Below, piece by piece: positions 26,291 through 35,544 of a DNA stretch of 64,000 bases. Source of the stretch: Roseitalea sp. (GTDB lineage Bacteria > Pseudomonadota > Alphaproteobacteria > Rhizobiales > Rhizobiaceae); contig JAEPON010000005.1 of NCBI GenBank assembly GCA_017642895.1, positions 186,001 to 250,000 on the forward strand, in the 5' to 3' direction. The first letter of the stretch is position 1; the number at the start of each line of letters is the position of its first letter. The position numbers were made by a program, and so were the translations under genes. A model generated the notes under the pieces. The model was not told the origin of the DNA, did not search any database, and was given only the letters and a program-made list of their open reading frames with translations.

Positions 26291-29200
26291 TCATTCGCCC
26301 GCCACGGGCCGCGGCAGCCGCCGGCGGTCGCCATAGAGCGCGACGAGCAGGTTGCGGATGTCCTCGCCAATACCGATGAAGACCGGCACGAGGAACAGGA
26401 CCAGAATCGTGGCCGTCGCCAGCCCGAACACCATGGTGATCGCCATTGGCATCAGGAACTGGGCCTGAAGCGAGGTCTCGAACAGGAGCGGAATGAGGCC
26501 GCCGATCGTCGTCAACGACGTCAGCAGCACGGCGCGGAAGCGATCGCAACTTGCATTGATGCAGGCTTCCCGGATCGCCTCGCCGGTCTTGAGCCGTTCC
26601 TCGAGACGCGAGACCAGAATGATGGAGTCGTTGACCAGAATGCCCGACAGACCGAGCAGGCCGATCATCGACAAGATGGTGAGCTGGTAGCCCATCAGCC
26701 AGTGTCCGACCACCGCGCCGACCACGCCAAACGGGATGATCAGCATCACCGCGAACGGCCGGAAATAGCTGCCGAACACCCATGCCAGAATGATGTAAAT
26801 GACGCTCAGCGCGATCAGCGTGCCGAAGCCGAGATCGGCAAAGGCATCGCGCTGCTCCTGGCTGCGCCCGCCGAAATCATAGTCGATGCCATGGGTGCGC
26901 GCGACGGCATCAAGCGCGCCGGAGGAGACAAGCTGGTTGACGACGCCATCGGTGGTGTCGACCGCCGCATCGATCTCGCCGGTGACCGAGATCGTCGTGC
27001 GCCCGTCCTGGCGCTGGATCGTCGAAAAGCCTTGCTGCTCGCTCAGCGTGACAATCTCCGTCAGAGGCACCAGATCGCCGGACGGTGCGGTCAGCATCAT
27101 GGCGCGCAGAACCGCCGTGCCCTGACCGTCGATCCGTTGGCTGACGCGAATGGCCACTTCGTCGTCGCCACGCGCAAAGCGCCGGGGCACCATGCCCTCG
27201 ACGGCATTGCGCACCTGTGTGCCCACTTCGTCCAGCGTGAAGCCGAGCGCCGCCGCGCGGGGGGTCAGCTTCATGATCAGTTCAGGCTTGCCATAGGGCA
27301 GATCGTCCTCGACACCGGTGACACCGGGGATCGCCGCGACGATGGCCGTCACCTCGACGGCGGCCTCCTTGAGGACCGCGATCGACGAGCCCCTCAATTC
27401 GACATCGATATCGGCGCCGGGCGGGCCGCCGCGCGACTGGCGCACCGCAAAGCGGCGGACCGATGGAAGCTGCGGCGCTTCGGCGCGCCAGGCGCGGACG
27501 ATTTCAGGCGTGCGGATGGTGCGCCGCTCCGAGATGGTCAGCTGCACCTTGATGCGGGCCAGATTGTCGCCTTGCGACCGCCCCGACGAGCCGAGCGTGA
27601 CGAAGACCGCTTCGATCAATTGTTCGCCGTTGCCCCCGGTCAGGCTCGCCTCGGCGCGGCGCAACGCGTTCTCGAACTCACGCACCGCCATGATTGCTTC
27701 GCTTTCCGGCGTGCCCGGATGCAGGATGATCGAGCCGGAAATGTTCTCGGATTCGGGCGAGGGGAAAAAGACGAAGCCGACATGTTCGCCGGCGCGCAAA
27801 CCCCAGGCAAAGACCATGACGAGGCCAACCGCGATCGCCATCGAGACATAGCGCCAATTGTAGGCCAGTCGCACCAGCCAGGCGAACGGGCCCTGCCGGA
27901 TCCAGTTGAAGCCGGCATCGAAATTGCGCCGGAACCAGCCATCCTCGGGCAGTTCGTCGGCATTGACCGTGCGGCGGTTGCGGCCGAAACCGACACGCAG
28001 GGCGTAAAGGACGAACTCGACCAGCACCGCGAAAACAAGCGCGGCGGCGGCCGCCACGGTTCCAAACATGAACGGGCTGACGGTTTGCCGCCAGGCATCG
28101 AAGGCGGCGATGAAGGGCAGCGATTGCGCAACGCCGCCCTCGCCGCCGGCGCGCGTGAAAAACGCGGCCATGAACAAAACCACGATCAGCCCGACGAAGA
28201 AAACGCGCCAGTGCGACCAGCGCGGCGCCGTGCGGCCCTGAAGCGAGTGGCTCAGATGGCCCGGCAGGATGAAGAAGCACTCGATGATCGACGCGATGGC
28301 GACCGCGATCACGACGACCGGCAGCACGCCGACGATCTGGCCGATCGTGTCGCCGATCATGAGGAGCGGCGCGAAGGTGGCAACGGTGGTCGTCAACGCG
28401 GCGGTGACCGGCGTGAACATGGCGCCGACGCCGTTTTCGGCGGCCGTGACCGGATCATCGCCCATCGCAAGGCGGGTATCGGTATGCTCGCCGACGACGA
28501 TCGCATCATCGACGATGACGCCGAGCATCATGATCAACCCGAACAGCGAAAACATGTTGATGGTCTCGCCGAAGACATAGAGCAGCCCGACCGTGGCAAA
28601 CAAAGCGACGGGGATGCCGGCGGCGACCCAAACCGCGATGCGCACATGCAGGAAGGCGAACAGGACGATCAGGACGAGCAACAGCCCGGTCGCGCCGTTC
28701 TTGACGAGCAGCATTATGCGCTCGTTGAGCGCATCGGCGCGCACCTCATAGACCTGCAACTCCAGATTGGCCGGAAGCTGCGGCCGGATCTCGGCGACAT
28801 AGTCCTGAAGGATCGCGTTGGTCGTCAGCGTGTCGGCGGTGGCGGTCGCCTGGACATCGATTTCGATGGCGGGAAACGTGTTGGAGAAACCCTGGATCGC
28901 ACCGTCCTCGAACCCCTCGCGGACTTCGGCAATGTCGCCCAGCCGGACCTTTTCGCCGGTCGGAAACGATTTCACCTCGATCTGGCCGAGCGCACGCGCA
29001 TCCTCGGCATCGGACAATGTGCGCAATTGCCGCTCCACCGCGCCATCGAGATTGCCTGATGGCAGGTCGCGCGAGTTTGCGCCGATCACGCGGGATATGT
29101 CCGCGATGGTCAGGTCGAGCCGCCGCAGTTCGCGTTCGGGCACGGTGACCTGCAATTCGGGGTCGCGCATGCCGGTGAAGGTCACCTTGTCGATGCCGCG

Positions 29201-29722
29201 CTCGATCAGATCGTCGCGGATACGCTGGGCCCAGTCGCGCACCACCGCTTCGGGCACATCGCCGCCGATGGAGATGGACGCCACACGGTCGAACCATTGG
29301 CTGGTGGTGACCTTGGGCTCTTCGGCCCCTTCGGGCAGGTTGGTCAGGGCTTTTGCGGCGGTGTCGACATCGGCCACCGCCTTTTGCATGTCCGTGCCCT
29401 CCTCGAATTCGAGGCGGATCGAGGCCGATCCCTCGCGGGCATAGGACGTCACCTGCTTGACGTTTTCGATGAAGCGCAGTTCCGGTTCGGCGATGGCGAG
29501 GATGTTTTGTTCGACATCCTCCGCGCTGGCGCCAGACCAGGCAATCGAGACCGATACGGTCGAGGTCTCGATGGTCGGGAAGAACTGGGTGTTGATCCGT
29601 GCGAGCGCGAAGACGCCGAACAGGATCATCAGAACCATCAGCAGGTTTGCGGCGTTGGGGTGGCGCAGAAACGCGCCGACGAGCCGATGCTGCGACATGC
29701 CGGGCGGGGCCATCTCAGCCAT
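26291..29722 (-). CDS. RND-family efflux permease (AcrB/MMPL type)
   Basis: This 1143-residue inner-membrane proton-driven exporter has two copies of TM1 plus a large periplasmic loop plus five or six helices. TM1 is ANLLMVLMILFGVFAL, the first helix bundle starts near 365 (GLLLVLIVLFAFLHVRIAVW) and contains GVIVDDAIVVGE, and the second bundle near 990 contains LSGILVNDSIILVSR. The middle carries an extra linker with two membrane segments (about 540-600). The product should form a tripartite pump with the adaptor encoded just upstream; the two frames overlap by 8 nt (ATGGCTGA), so translation is coupled. Substrates are unknown, and no outer-membrane TolC-like gene is adjacent. Confidence 0.93.
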   Translation of the reverse strand: MAEMAPPGMSQHRLVGAFLRHPNAANLLMVLMILFGVFALARINTQFFPTIETSTVSVSIAWSGASAEDVEQNILAIAEPELRFIENVKQVTSYAREGSASIRLEFEEGTDMQKAVADVDTAAKALTNLPEGAEEPKVTTSQWFDRVASISIGGDVPEAVVRDWAQRIRDDLIERGIDKVTFTGMRDPELQVTVPERELRRLDLTIADISRVIGANSRDLPSGNLDGAVERQLRTLSDAEDARALGQIEVKSFPTGEKVRLGDIAEVREGFEDGAIQGFSNTFPAIEIDVQATATADTLTTNAILQDYVAEIRPQLPANLELQVYEVRADALNERIMLLVKNGATGLLLVLIVLFAFLHVRIAVWVAAGIPVALFATVGLLYVFGETINMFSLFGLIMMLGVIVDDAIVVGEHTDTRLAMGDDPVTAAENGVGAMFTPVTAALTTTVATFAPLLMIGDTIGQIVGVLPVVVIAVAIASIIECFFILPGHLSHSLQGRTAPRWSHWRVFFVGLIVVLFMAAFFTRAGGEGGVAQSLPFIAAFDAWRQTVSPFMFGTVAAAAALVFAVLVEFVLYALRVGFGRNRRTVNADELPEDGWFRRNFDAGFNWIRQGPFAWLVRLAYNWRYVSMAIAVGLVMVFAWGLRAGEHVGFVFFPSPESENISGSIILHPGTPESEAIMAVREFENALRRAEASLTGGNGEQLIEAVFVTLGSSGRSQGDNLARIKVQLTISERRTIRTPEIVRAWRAEAPQLPSVRRFAVRQSRGGPPGADIDVELRGSSIAVLKEAAVEVTAIVAAIPGVTGVEDDLPYGKPELIMKLTPRAAALGFTLDEVGTQVRNAVEGMVPRRFARGDDEVAIRVSQRIDGQGTAVLRAMMLTAPSGDLVPLTEIVTLSEQQGFSTIQRQDGRTTISVTGEIDAAVDTTDGVVNQLVSSGALDAVARTHGIDYDFGGRSQEQRDAFADLGFGTLIALSVIYIILAWVFGSYFRPFAVMLIIPFGVVGAVVGHWLMGYQLTILSMIGLLGLSGILVNDSIILVSRLEERLKTGEAIREACINASCDRFRAVLLTSLTTIGGLIPLLFETSLQAQFLMPMAITMVFGLATATILVLFLVPVFIGIGEDIRNLLVALYGDRRRLPRPVAGE

Positions 29723-31226
29723 CGCCGGCCGCGCCGGGCCGGTCGCGCAATTGCCGGAGATAGGCGCGACGTTCGTCGCGGGACAGCGCCTCCCACTGGG
29801 CATCGGTCAGGCCGCTCAGACGCTTGGCGGCGGCAATCATTTCTTCGCTCGGGCGCGCCTCGGCAACCGGGGTCGATCCGTCGTCGGTTTGGGTTGGCTC
29901 GGCGCCCGGGACCGTAACCTTCAGCCCGTCCTCGACATTGGAAAGGCGCGTCGTCATCACCTGTTCGCCCGCCGCCAGCCCGCCGGTGACGATCACGTCG
30001 GCGCCCTCGAAGGCGGCAACCTCGACCGTCCGGCGTTCAAGCTGGCCGCCGGCGACGACATACATGGTTCCGGCGTCGTAAAGGGCGGTTTCCGGAAGCC
30101 GCACGGCATCTTCATAAAGGCGGTCGGGCACGGTCACCGAAACGAACGCGCCGGGCCGCAATTGCACGGGCGCTTCGGTCGCGTCGATGCGCGCATAGGC
30201 GTCCACACCGCCGCGCGCCGAGGCAATGTCGGCGCCGATCCGGTTGACCGTGCCCGTATAAGTGTAGTCGAGATTACCGACGGTCCAGACCAGCCTCACG
30301 TCGCGGCCGATCAGCGGATCGGCGTCGGTCGCGATGCGGCCATATTGCGCGTCGGTCAGCGTGAAGCGGACATCGAGCGCGCTGTCATCATACATCGCAA
30401 CCGCCACGTCATTGGCCGCGACGATACGGCCGGTCTCGACGGTCGAAGATCGCACAACGCCGGAAAATGGCGCCCGCACCGTCGTGTTGCCGAGATCGCG
30501 TTCAGCACGGCGCACGCCCAGGTCCAGCCGGGTCCGGATGGCGCGTTGTTGTTCGAGCCGGGCTTCCTCAATCGCGATGTTGTTGACCCTCTGGGAGACG
30601 GCCTGTTCGCGCTGCGAGACGATCAGTTCGCGATCCTCGACCTGCTTTGCGGTCAGCGTGCCATTGCCGCGCAATTGCTCTGCCCGCGCCAGATCGCTGC
30701 GCGCCAGTTCGAGCTGTTCGCGGGCGCTTTCAAGCTGGGAACGCTCGGAGACAAGGCGCGCCTCGTTTTCGGCGATGGTGGCCTCCGTCTGGGCGAGATC
30801 GGCGCGCGCCTCTGCCAGCGCCACTTCAAGATCGAACGGATCAATCTCGAACAAGGTGTCGCCCGCCTCGATGCGGCGGCCCGCCGACAGATCCGGGTGG
30901 ATGGCGATGACTTCGCCCGACACGGGCGGGCGGACATCGACGGCGCGCGCTGCGGTCACCTCGCCGTAAAGGCTGACATTGGGACGCTCGTCGCCGGCAG
31001 CGACAATCACCGCTTCGACCGGCACCGACACATCCGGCTGGGGACGCGCCGTGCGTTCCGGCGCGGCGGCGATCAGCCGTTCCATCGCCAGATAGGAGCC
31101 GCCGAGAACGGCCAGCATCAGCGCCGCCTGGACGATGGCGCGCAGAGCCGTCACCACGCCGCCGGGACGGCGTGTCGGCGCGGCATCATCACCGGCGACC
31201 TGCGGGTCTTCGACGGATTTGAGCAT
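29715..31226 (-). CDS. RND efflux periplasmic adaptor (membrane fusion protein)
   Basis: The 503-residue protein has a single N-terminal membrane segment (about 30-50, VQAALMLAVLGGSYLAM), a lipoyl/barrel-sandwich half (VSGEVIAIHPDLSAGRRIEAG), a long coiled-coil hairpin (about 130-225) and the second lipoyl half (TTVRAPFSGVVRSSTVETG). Beta-barrel and membrane-proximal domains follow. The C-terminus has an extra approximately 60-residue helical tail (EEMIAAAKRLSGLTDAQWEALSRDE). It links the RND permease to an outer-membrane channel. It is the first gene of a two-gene operon, and no local regulator gene is present. Confidence 0.93.
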   Translation of the reverse strand: MLKSVEDPQVAGDDAAPTRRPGGVVTALRAIVQAALMLAVLGGSYLAMERLIAAAPERTARPQPDVSVPVEAVIVAAGDERPNVSLYGEVTAARAVDVRPPVSGEVIAIHPDLSAGRRIEAGDTLFEIDPFDLEVALAEARADLAQTEATIAENEARLVSERSQLESAREQLELARSDLARAEQLRGNGTLTAKQVEDRELIVSQREQAVSQRVNNIAIEEARLEQQRAIRTRLDLGVRRAERDLGNTTVRAPFSGVVRSSTVETGRIVAANDVAVAMYDDSALDVRFTLTDAQYGRIATDADPLIGRDVRLVWTVGNLDYTYTGTVNRIGADIASARGGVDAYARIDATEAPVQLRPGAFVSVTVPDRLYEDAVRLPETALYDAGTMYVVAGGQLERRTVEVAAFEGADVIVTGGLAAGEQVMTTRLSNVEDGLKVTVPGAEPTQTDDGSTPVAEARPSEEMIAAAKRLSGLTDAQWEALSRDERRAYLRQLRDRPGAAGDG

Positions 31227-31347
31227 CGATGCATCCTTTGGGCGAAAAATAAGGCACCAATGACGCCGAACAAGTTAAATCTTGGTCATGGTGCGGACCC
31301 CAGAAGCCCGACGGCCGGCGGCATGCAGCGATCCCGTCGGCCAACGG

Positions 31348-32364
31348 TCACCTTTCAAGGTCGCCGGGCGCGAACTCGTAGACCGTCGAACAGAATTCGC
31401 AGGTGATGGTGATCCTGCCGTCGCGTGTGGCTTCGGCGCGATCATCATCGGACAACGAATCCAGAACACCGGCGACCTTTTCGCGGGTGCAGGTGCATCG
31501 TTCGCGGATGTCCTGGGCATCGAAGACGCGGACACCGCGCTCATGGAACAGCCGGAACAGCAGCGCGTGTACGCCGACACCCTCGTCGATCAGTTCATCA
31601 TCATCAACTGTGCCGACAAGCGCCTTGACCTCGGCCCAGGCGTCGTCGTCCTCGGGCATTTCGATCTCGACGCCGTCGGGCACCTCGCCCGGATGAAGGT
31701 CCGTGGCCGGGATGCGGTCGGGCGCATTGGGCAGGAACTGGGCGACGATGCCGCCGGCGCGCCAGAACTGGCGCATCGAGCCGTCCTCGCCGCGCACCGA
31801 TAGCCGGCCCACGGCGAGGCGCACCTCGGTGGGGATTTGTTCGGACTGGCGGAAATAGTTGCGCGCGATCTCCTCGAGCGACGCGCCGTCGAGCTGCACG
31901 ATGCCCTGATAACGGTTCATGTAGGCGCCCTGGTCGACGGTCAGCGCCAGTGTGCCCGTGCCCAGAAGATCTTGGGGCAGGGCATGGCCGGCGGCAACGG
32001 CTGCATCCACCGCGGCCGCATCGAACCGCGCATAGGCGCGCACCGTGCCCGGCGTGACGAAATCGACCACCAGGAGCGACACCGGACCGTCGGTCTGCGC
32101 CTGGACGATGAACTTGCCCTCGAACTTGAGCGAGGTGCCCAGCAGCACCGTCAGCACCGCCATCTCGCCCAGAAGGCGCGCGACCGGTTCGGGATAGTCG
32201 TGGCGCGCCAAGATGCCATCAAGCGCATCGCCCAGCAGCACGGCGCGGCCGCGCGCGTCCAGCGCGTCGATCTGGAAGGGAACGACGGCATCAAGGCCCA
32301 CGGGGGCCGGGTTCACCGGCGGCATCGCGCCGGCCGGTGTCGATCTGATGTCGGTCATCGTCAT
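31348..32364 (-). CDS. hslO: Redox-regulated molecular chaperone Hsp33
   Basis: This 338-residue cytoplasmic holdase is activated by oxidation. The C-terminal zinc-binding redox switch is intact: CTCTREKV (C-x-C) and CEFCSTVYEF (C-x2-C), about 30 residues apart at about 291-325. The N-terminal Hsp33 fold includes GTGTLALTVDQGAYMNRYQG. Two ATGs are in frame at the start (32364 and 32358), and GGAAAG suits either. It follows argF by 21 bp in the argD-argF-hslO order known from other Rhizobiales, so it is probably co-transcribed. Confidence 0.95.
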   Translation of the reverse strand: MTMTDIRSTPAGAMPPVNPAPVGLDAVVPFQIDALDARGRAVLLGDALDGILARHDYPEPVARLLGEMAVLTVLLGTSLKFEGKFIVQAQTDGPVSLLVVDFVTPGTVRAYARFDAAAVDAAVAAGHALPQDLLGTGTLALTVDQGAYMNRYQGIVQLDGASLEEIARNYFRQSEQIPTEVRLAVGRLSVRGEDGSMRQFWRAGGIVAQFLPNAPDRIPATDLHPGEVPDGVEIEMPEDDDAWAEVKALVGTVDDDELIDEGVGVHALLFRLFHERGVRVFDAQDIRERCTCTREKVAGVLDSLSDDDRAEATRDGRITITCEFCSTVYEFAPGDLER

Positions 32365-32385
32365 GTCTTTCCGCTTTGCGCCCGG

Positions 32386-33306
32386 TCAGCCCAGGCTTTC
32401 GCCCAGACACCATGCGATGATGGCCTTCTGGACATGCATCCGGTTCTCCGCCTCGTCCAGCACGACCGATTGGGGACCGTCGATCACGGCATCGGTCACC
32501 TCTTCGCCCCGGTGGGCAGGCAGGCAATGCATGAACAAGGCGTCCGGCTTGGCATGGGCCATGAGCGCCTGGTTGACCTGATAGGGCATGAACACATTGT
32601 GGCCGCGGGCACGTTCCTCCTGGCCCATGGAGACCCAGGTATCGGTGACAACGGCGTCGGCGTCTTGCACGGCGGTTTCGGGGTCGTGGGTGACGGAGAC
32701 TTTGGCGCCCTGTCCGCGTGCCCACTCCATATAGGTACGATCGGGCTCATTGCCACTGGGCACTGCGACCGCCAGATCGAAGGCGAACCGGGCGCTGGCC
32801 TCGATCATCGAATGCAGCACATTGTTGCCGTCGCCCGACCAGGCGATCTTCCTACCGGCGACCGGACCGCGATGCTCCTCGAACGTCATCACGTCGGCCA
32901 TGATCTGACAGGGATGCGTGGCGTCGGTCAGCCCGTTGATGACCGGGACGGTCGCGGCATCGGCCAGTTCGGCGAGCCGGTCATGCGCATGGGTGCGGAT
33001 CATGATGATGTCGACATAGCGCGACAGGACGCGGGCGGTGTCGGCGATCGTCTCGTCACGGCCGAGCTGCATTTCGCCGCCCGTCAGCATGATTGTTTCG
33101 CCGCCGAGCTGCCGCATGCCGACATCGAAGGAAACGCGCGTGCGGGTCGACGGTTTCTCGAAGATCATCGCCAGCGCCTTGCCTTCGAGCGGGCGCACGG
33201 CGGTGCCGGCCTTGTGGGCGGTCTTGCCGGCCTGTGCGCAATCGATAATCGACCGCAGGTCTTGCTGGGCGACGGCGGACAGGTCGAGAAAATGGCGAGC
33301 ACTCAT
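32386..33306 (-). CDS. argF: Ornithine carbamoyltransferase
   Basis: This 306-residue enzyme makes citrulline from ornithine and carbamoyl phosphate in arginine biosynthesis. The carbamoyl-phosphate-binding motif is [11 protein letters not shown] (about residue 50). [17 protein letters not shown], the ornithine loop region [10 protein letters not shown] and [11 protein letters not shown] are all present. It lies 36 bp downstream of argD and upstream of hslO in one operon. The initiating ATG at 33306 has TTTTCCAG-type weak purine content upstream, but family length supports it. Confidence 0.96.
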   Translation of the reverse strand: MSARHFLDLSAVAQQDLRSIIDCAQAGKTAHKAGTAVRPLEGKALAMIFEKPSTRTRVSFDVGMRQLGGETIMLTGGEMQLGRDETIADTARVLSRYVDIIMIRTHAHDRLAELADAATVPVINGLTDATHPCQIMADVMTFEEHRGPVAGRKIAWSGDGNNVLHSMIEASARFAFDLAVAVPSGNEPDRTYMEWARGQGAKVSVTHDPETAVQDADAVVTDTWVSMGQEERARGHNVFMPYQVNQALMAHAKPDALFMHCLPAHRGEEVTDAVIDGPQSVVLDEAENRMHVQKAIIAWCLGESLG

Positions 33307-33342
33307 AAGAAAACCCGGTAACTGGAAAAGGGATCGGGCGCC

Positions 33343-34533
33343 TCAGGCACCGGTTCGGGACGACAGGCCGTGCGCGGCGGCTTCAAGGCGCGCCAGCCCT
33401 TCGCCGATCTCCTCGTCGGAGACGATCAGCGGCGGCAGGATGCGGATCACATTGTCGCCGGCGGGCACGACAAGCATGTGACCGTTAAACAGCGCACCGA
33501 CGATCTCGGTGTTCGGTATGACGCATTTCAGGCCGGTCATCAGCCCTCTGCCGCGCACGTCGGTGAAAATGTCCGGGAAGCGATCAACCAATGAGACAAG
33601 GCCCTGCTTCAGACGCAGCGCCCTTTGTTCGATCGCGTCGAGAAAGCCGTCTTCGAGCATGACGTCCAGCACCGCATTGCCGACCGCCATGGCGAGCGGA
33701 TTGCCGCCATAGGTGGTGCCGTGCACGCCCGGAACCATGCCGCTGGCCGCCTCTTCGGTGGCAAGGCACGCGCCAACCGGGAACCCGCCGCCCAATGCCT
33801 TGGCGCTGGCCAGGATATCGGGTGCGACGCCGGCATGTTCATGGGCGAACAGCCGGCCGGTGCGGCCCATGCCGCACTGGATTTCGTCGAAGATCAACAA
33901 AAGGTCGTGCGCGTCGCACAAGGCGCGCAGATCGCGCAGCGTCTCGTCGGGCACCGTCCGCAGCCCGCCCTCGCCCTGAACAGGCTCGATCAGGATCGCG
34001 GCCGTCTCATCGGTGATCACCGCTTCAAGCGCATCCTTGTCGCCGAACGGGACCTGGTCGAAGCCGGGCGCCTTGGGGCCGAAGCCCTCGAGGTATTTGG
34101 CCTGGCCGCCGGCGGCGATCGTCGCCAGCGTGCGGCCGTGAAAAGCGCCTTCAAACGTGATGATGCCCACGCGATCCGGCTCGCCTTTGGCATAGAAATA
34201 TCGGCGCGCGGTCTTGATGGCGCACTCGACCGCCTCGGCGCCCGAGTTGGTGAAGAAGACGCGGTCGGCGAACGACGCCGCGCACAGGCGCTCGGCGAGC
34301 CGCTCCTGATCCGGAATGCGATAAAGGTTCGATGTGTGCCAGAGCCTGCCGGCCTGCTCGGTGAGCGCGGAAACCAGATGCGGATGGGCATGGCCCAGCG
34401 CATTGACGGCAATGCCGCTGCCAAAATCGAGAAAGGCGCAACCGTCCGTATCATACAGCCAGCAGCCTTCACCGCGTTCGACGTTGAGCGGGGCGCGGTT
34501 GTAGGTGTCGAACAGGGCCGATTGGCTGGTCAT
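33343..34533 (-). CDS. argD: Acetylornithine transaminase (also succinyldiaminopimelate transaminase activity likely)
   Basis: This 396-residue class III PLP aminotransferase acts in arginine biosynthesis. Key segments are [37 protein letters not shown] (PLP phosphate contact), [18 protein letters not shown] and [17 protein letters not shown], in which the Lys of SAKALGGG forms the Schiff base. The start at 34533 gives [16 protein letters not shown], the family N-terminus. It is the first gene of argD-argF-hslO. A hairpin with a U-run lies about 55 nt upstream on the same strand and may attenuate the operon. Confidence 0.95.
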   Translation of the reverse strand: MTSQSALFDTYNRAPLNVERGEGCWLYDTDGCAFLDFGSGIAVNALGHAHPHLVSALTEQAGRLWHTSNLYRIPDQERLAERLCAASFADRVFFTNSGAEAVECAIKTARRYFYAKGEPDRVGIITFEGAFHGRTLATIAAGGQAKYLEGFGPKAPGFDQVPFGDKDALEAVITDETAAILIEPVQGEGGLRTVPDETLRDLRALCDAHDLLLIFDEIQCGMGRTGRLFAHEHAGVAPDILASAKALGGGFPVGACLATEEAASGMVPGVHGTTYGGNPLAMAVGNAVLDVMLEDGFLDAIEQRALRLKQGLVSLVDRFPDIFTDVRGRGLMTGLKCVIPNTEIVGALFNGHMLVVPAGDNVIRILPPLIVSDEEIGEGLARLEAAAHGLSSRTGA

Positions 34534-34576
34534 CGAACAGCGTCCGGTGGCTTGCCCGGGCCGGTTGCCGCGGGGC

Positions 34577-34618
34577 TCAAAACACAAAAACCGCCCTTGC
34601 GAGCGGCGGGTTCTCCAT
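34577..34618 (-). promoter_or_regulatory. Candidate attenuator in the argD leader (short ORF plus terminator-like hairpin)
   Basis: On the minus strand a stem AACC(C)GCC / GGCGGTT (between 34612 and 34589), loop GCTCGCAAG, is followed by TTTTGTGTTTT, which looks like an intrinsic terminator. No gene on that strand precedes it, so it probably acts on the argD leader. An ATG at 34618 opens the 13-codon frame [13 protein letters not shown], whose single Arg is the rare codon AGG placed in the hairpin loop. No Shine-Dalgarno is visible. TTGACG-N17-TATGGA overlaps the ATG and could be the promoter, which would rule out translation. Confidence 0.45.
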
Positions 34619-34708
34619 AAATGGGCCGGCCGGGTTCGTCAATGATCACCGGCGTGACGCCATCGGCGCGGCGCGGTTCGGGCCAAGTTGGGGAAAAAGA
34701 CACAAATC

Positions 34709-34745
34709 GATTCCCGTCCGCCAGACCGACTCTTGAACAGGAGTC
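34709..34745 (+). promoter_or_regulatory. Cluster of three GANTC (CcrM methylation) sites in the gcrA promoter region
   Basis: GATTC (34709-34713), GACTC (34728-34732) and GAGTC (34741-34745) occur within 37 bp, and the last two form an inverted pair around TTGAACAG. GANTC is the target of the cell-cycle methyltransferase CcrM, and GcrA acts at promoters carrying such sites. Methylation-dependent control of gcrA itself is inferred. Confidence 0.55.
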
Positions 34746-34881
34746 AACCGGTATTGTAGCTTGTCGGCCGGAGCAAACGCCCAAGCAGAATGACGTTCCC
34801 TAGTCCCGCGTATCGTCGCCGGTCCTTGCCTGCAAGACCGAGCAACGGGTCCGGATTCTGCTCATGGAAACGGAGATGATC

Positions 34882-35436
34882 GTGAGCTGGACCGACGAAC
34901 GCGTTGAAATGCTGAAGAAGCTTTGGGCCGACGGGCTGAGCGCCAGCCAGATCGCGGCCAAGCTCGGCGGCGTGAGCCGCAACGCGGTGATCGGCAAGGT
35001 GCACCGGCTCAAACTGTCGGGCCGCGCCAAAAGCACCAAGAGCGCGGCGCCGAAGATCAAGCGGCCGGCGGCACCACGCGCCAATCTCGGTGGCGGCGGC
35101 AGCGCGGGCGGCGGGGCGCGCACCAATGCCTACGGTTCGGCCATGCAGCGAGGCGGCGGCGTCAGAGCCGGCATGGCGGCAACGGCGCTCAAGCAGGATG
35201 CCGATCCGCAGGCGCTCGTGGTGCCCGACACGCGGCCGATCGAGGACGTGGTCGTGCCGATTGCCAAACGTTTGCCGCTGACCGAACTGAACGAACACAC
35301 CTGCAAATGGCCCTATGGCGATCCGCTGACGGACGAGTTCTATTTCTGCGGCCATTCGACCGAGGACGGGTCGCCCTACTGCAAGTATCACGGCAAGCTG
35401 GCTTTCCAGCAGAACGACCGGAAACGGTCGCGATAG
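34882..35436 (+). CDS. gcrA: Cell-cycle transcriptional regulator GcrA
   Basis: This 184-residue sigma-70-associated regulator is confined to alphaproteobacteria. The N-terminal DNA-binding helix-turn-helix is SWTDERVEMLKKLWADGLSA then IAAKLGGVSRNAVIGKVHRL (residues 2-45). A low-complexity basic/Gly linker (about 50-105) follows, and the C-terminal RNA-polymerase-contacting domain has CKWPYGDPLTDEFYFCGH and PYCKYHGKLAF. I chose the GTG at 34882 because GGAG lies exactly 6 nt upstream and the family N-terminus is M-(S/N)-W-T-D-E-R. ATGs at 34864 and 34876 would add 6 or 2 residues. GcrA works with CcrM-methylated GANTC sites, and three lie in its own upstream region. Confidence 0.95.
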   Translation: MSWTDERVEMLKKLWADGLSASQIAAKLGGVSRNAVIGKVHRLKLSGRAKSTKSAAPKIKRPAAPRANLGGGGSAGGGARTNAYGSAMQRGGGVRAGMAATALKQDADPQALVVPDTRPIEDVVVPIAKRLPLTELNEHTCKWPYGDPLTDEFYFCGHSTEDGSPYCKYHGKLAFQQNDRKRSR

Positions 35437-35449
35437 CGCCGAAGGCGCT
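35435..35449 (+). terminator. Weak hairpin terminator after gcrA
   Basis: An AGCGCC/GGCGCT stem with loop GAA starts within the stop codon of gcrA and is followed by TTCTCCCC. The U-run is poor, so termination would be inefficient. Confidence 0.35.
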
Positions 35450-35544
35450 TTCTCCCCAAGAACATGGCGTAACAAATTGGCCGCGGCCCTGTGCTGCGGT
35501 CTTCTGTGTCGGGCGCTGATCTTGCTGGAACGAGTTCGTGCGAC

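Larger units (their letters stand above)
34534..34881. other. Divergent control region between argD and gcrA
   Basis: This 348-bp spacer has no normal-sized gene. On the argD side it holds a terminator-like hairpin with a possible 13-codon leader. On the gcrA side it holds a cluster of three GANTC sites. Both are listed separately. Divergent promoters are expected in the middle. Confidence 0.6.

Noticed and set aside
26702..29059. Long plus-strand open frame (about 785 codons) opposite the RND permease
   Set aside because: The complementary strand encodes an obvious AcrB-type permease; the plus-strand translation is low-complexity Asp/Arg/His-rich, typical of GC-rich shadow frames.
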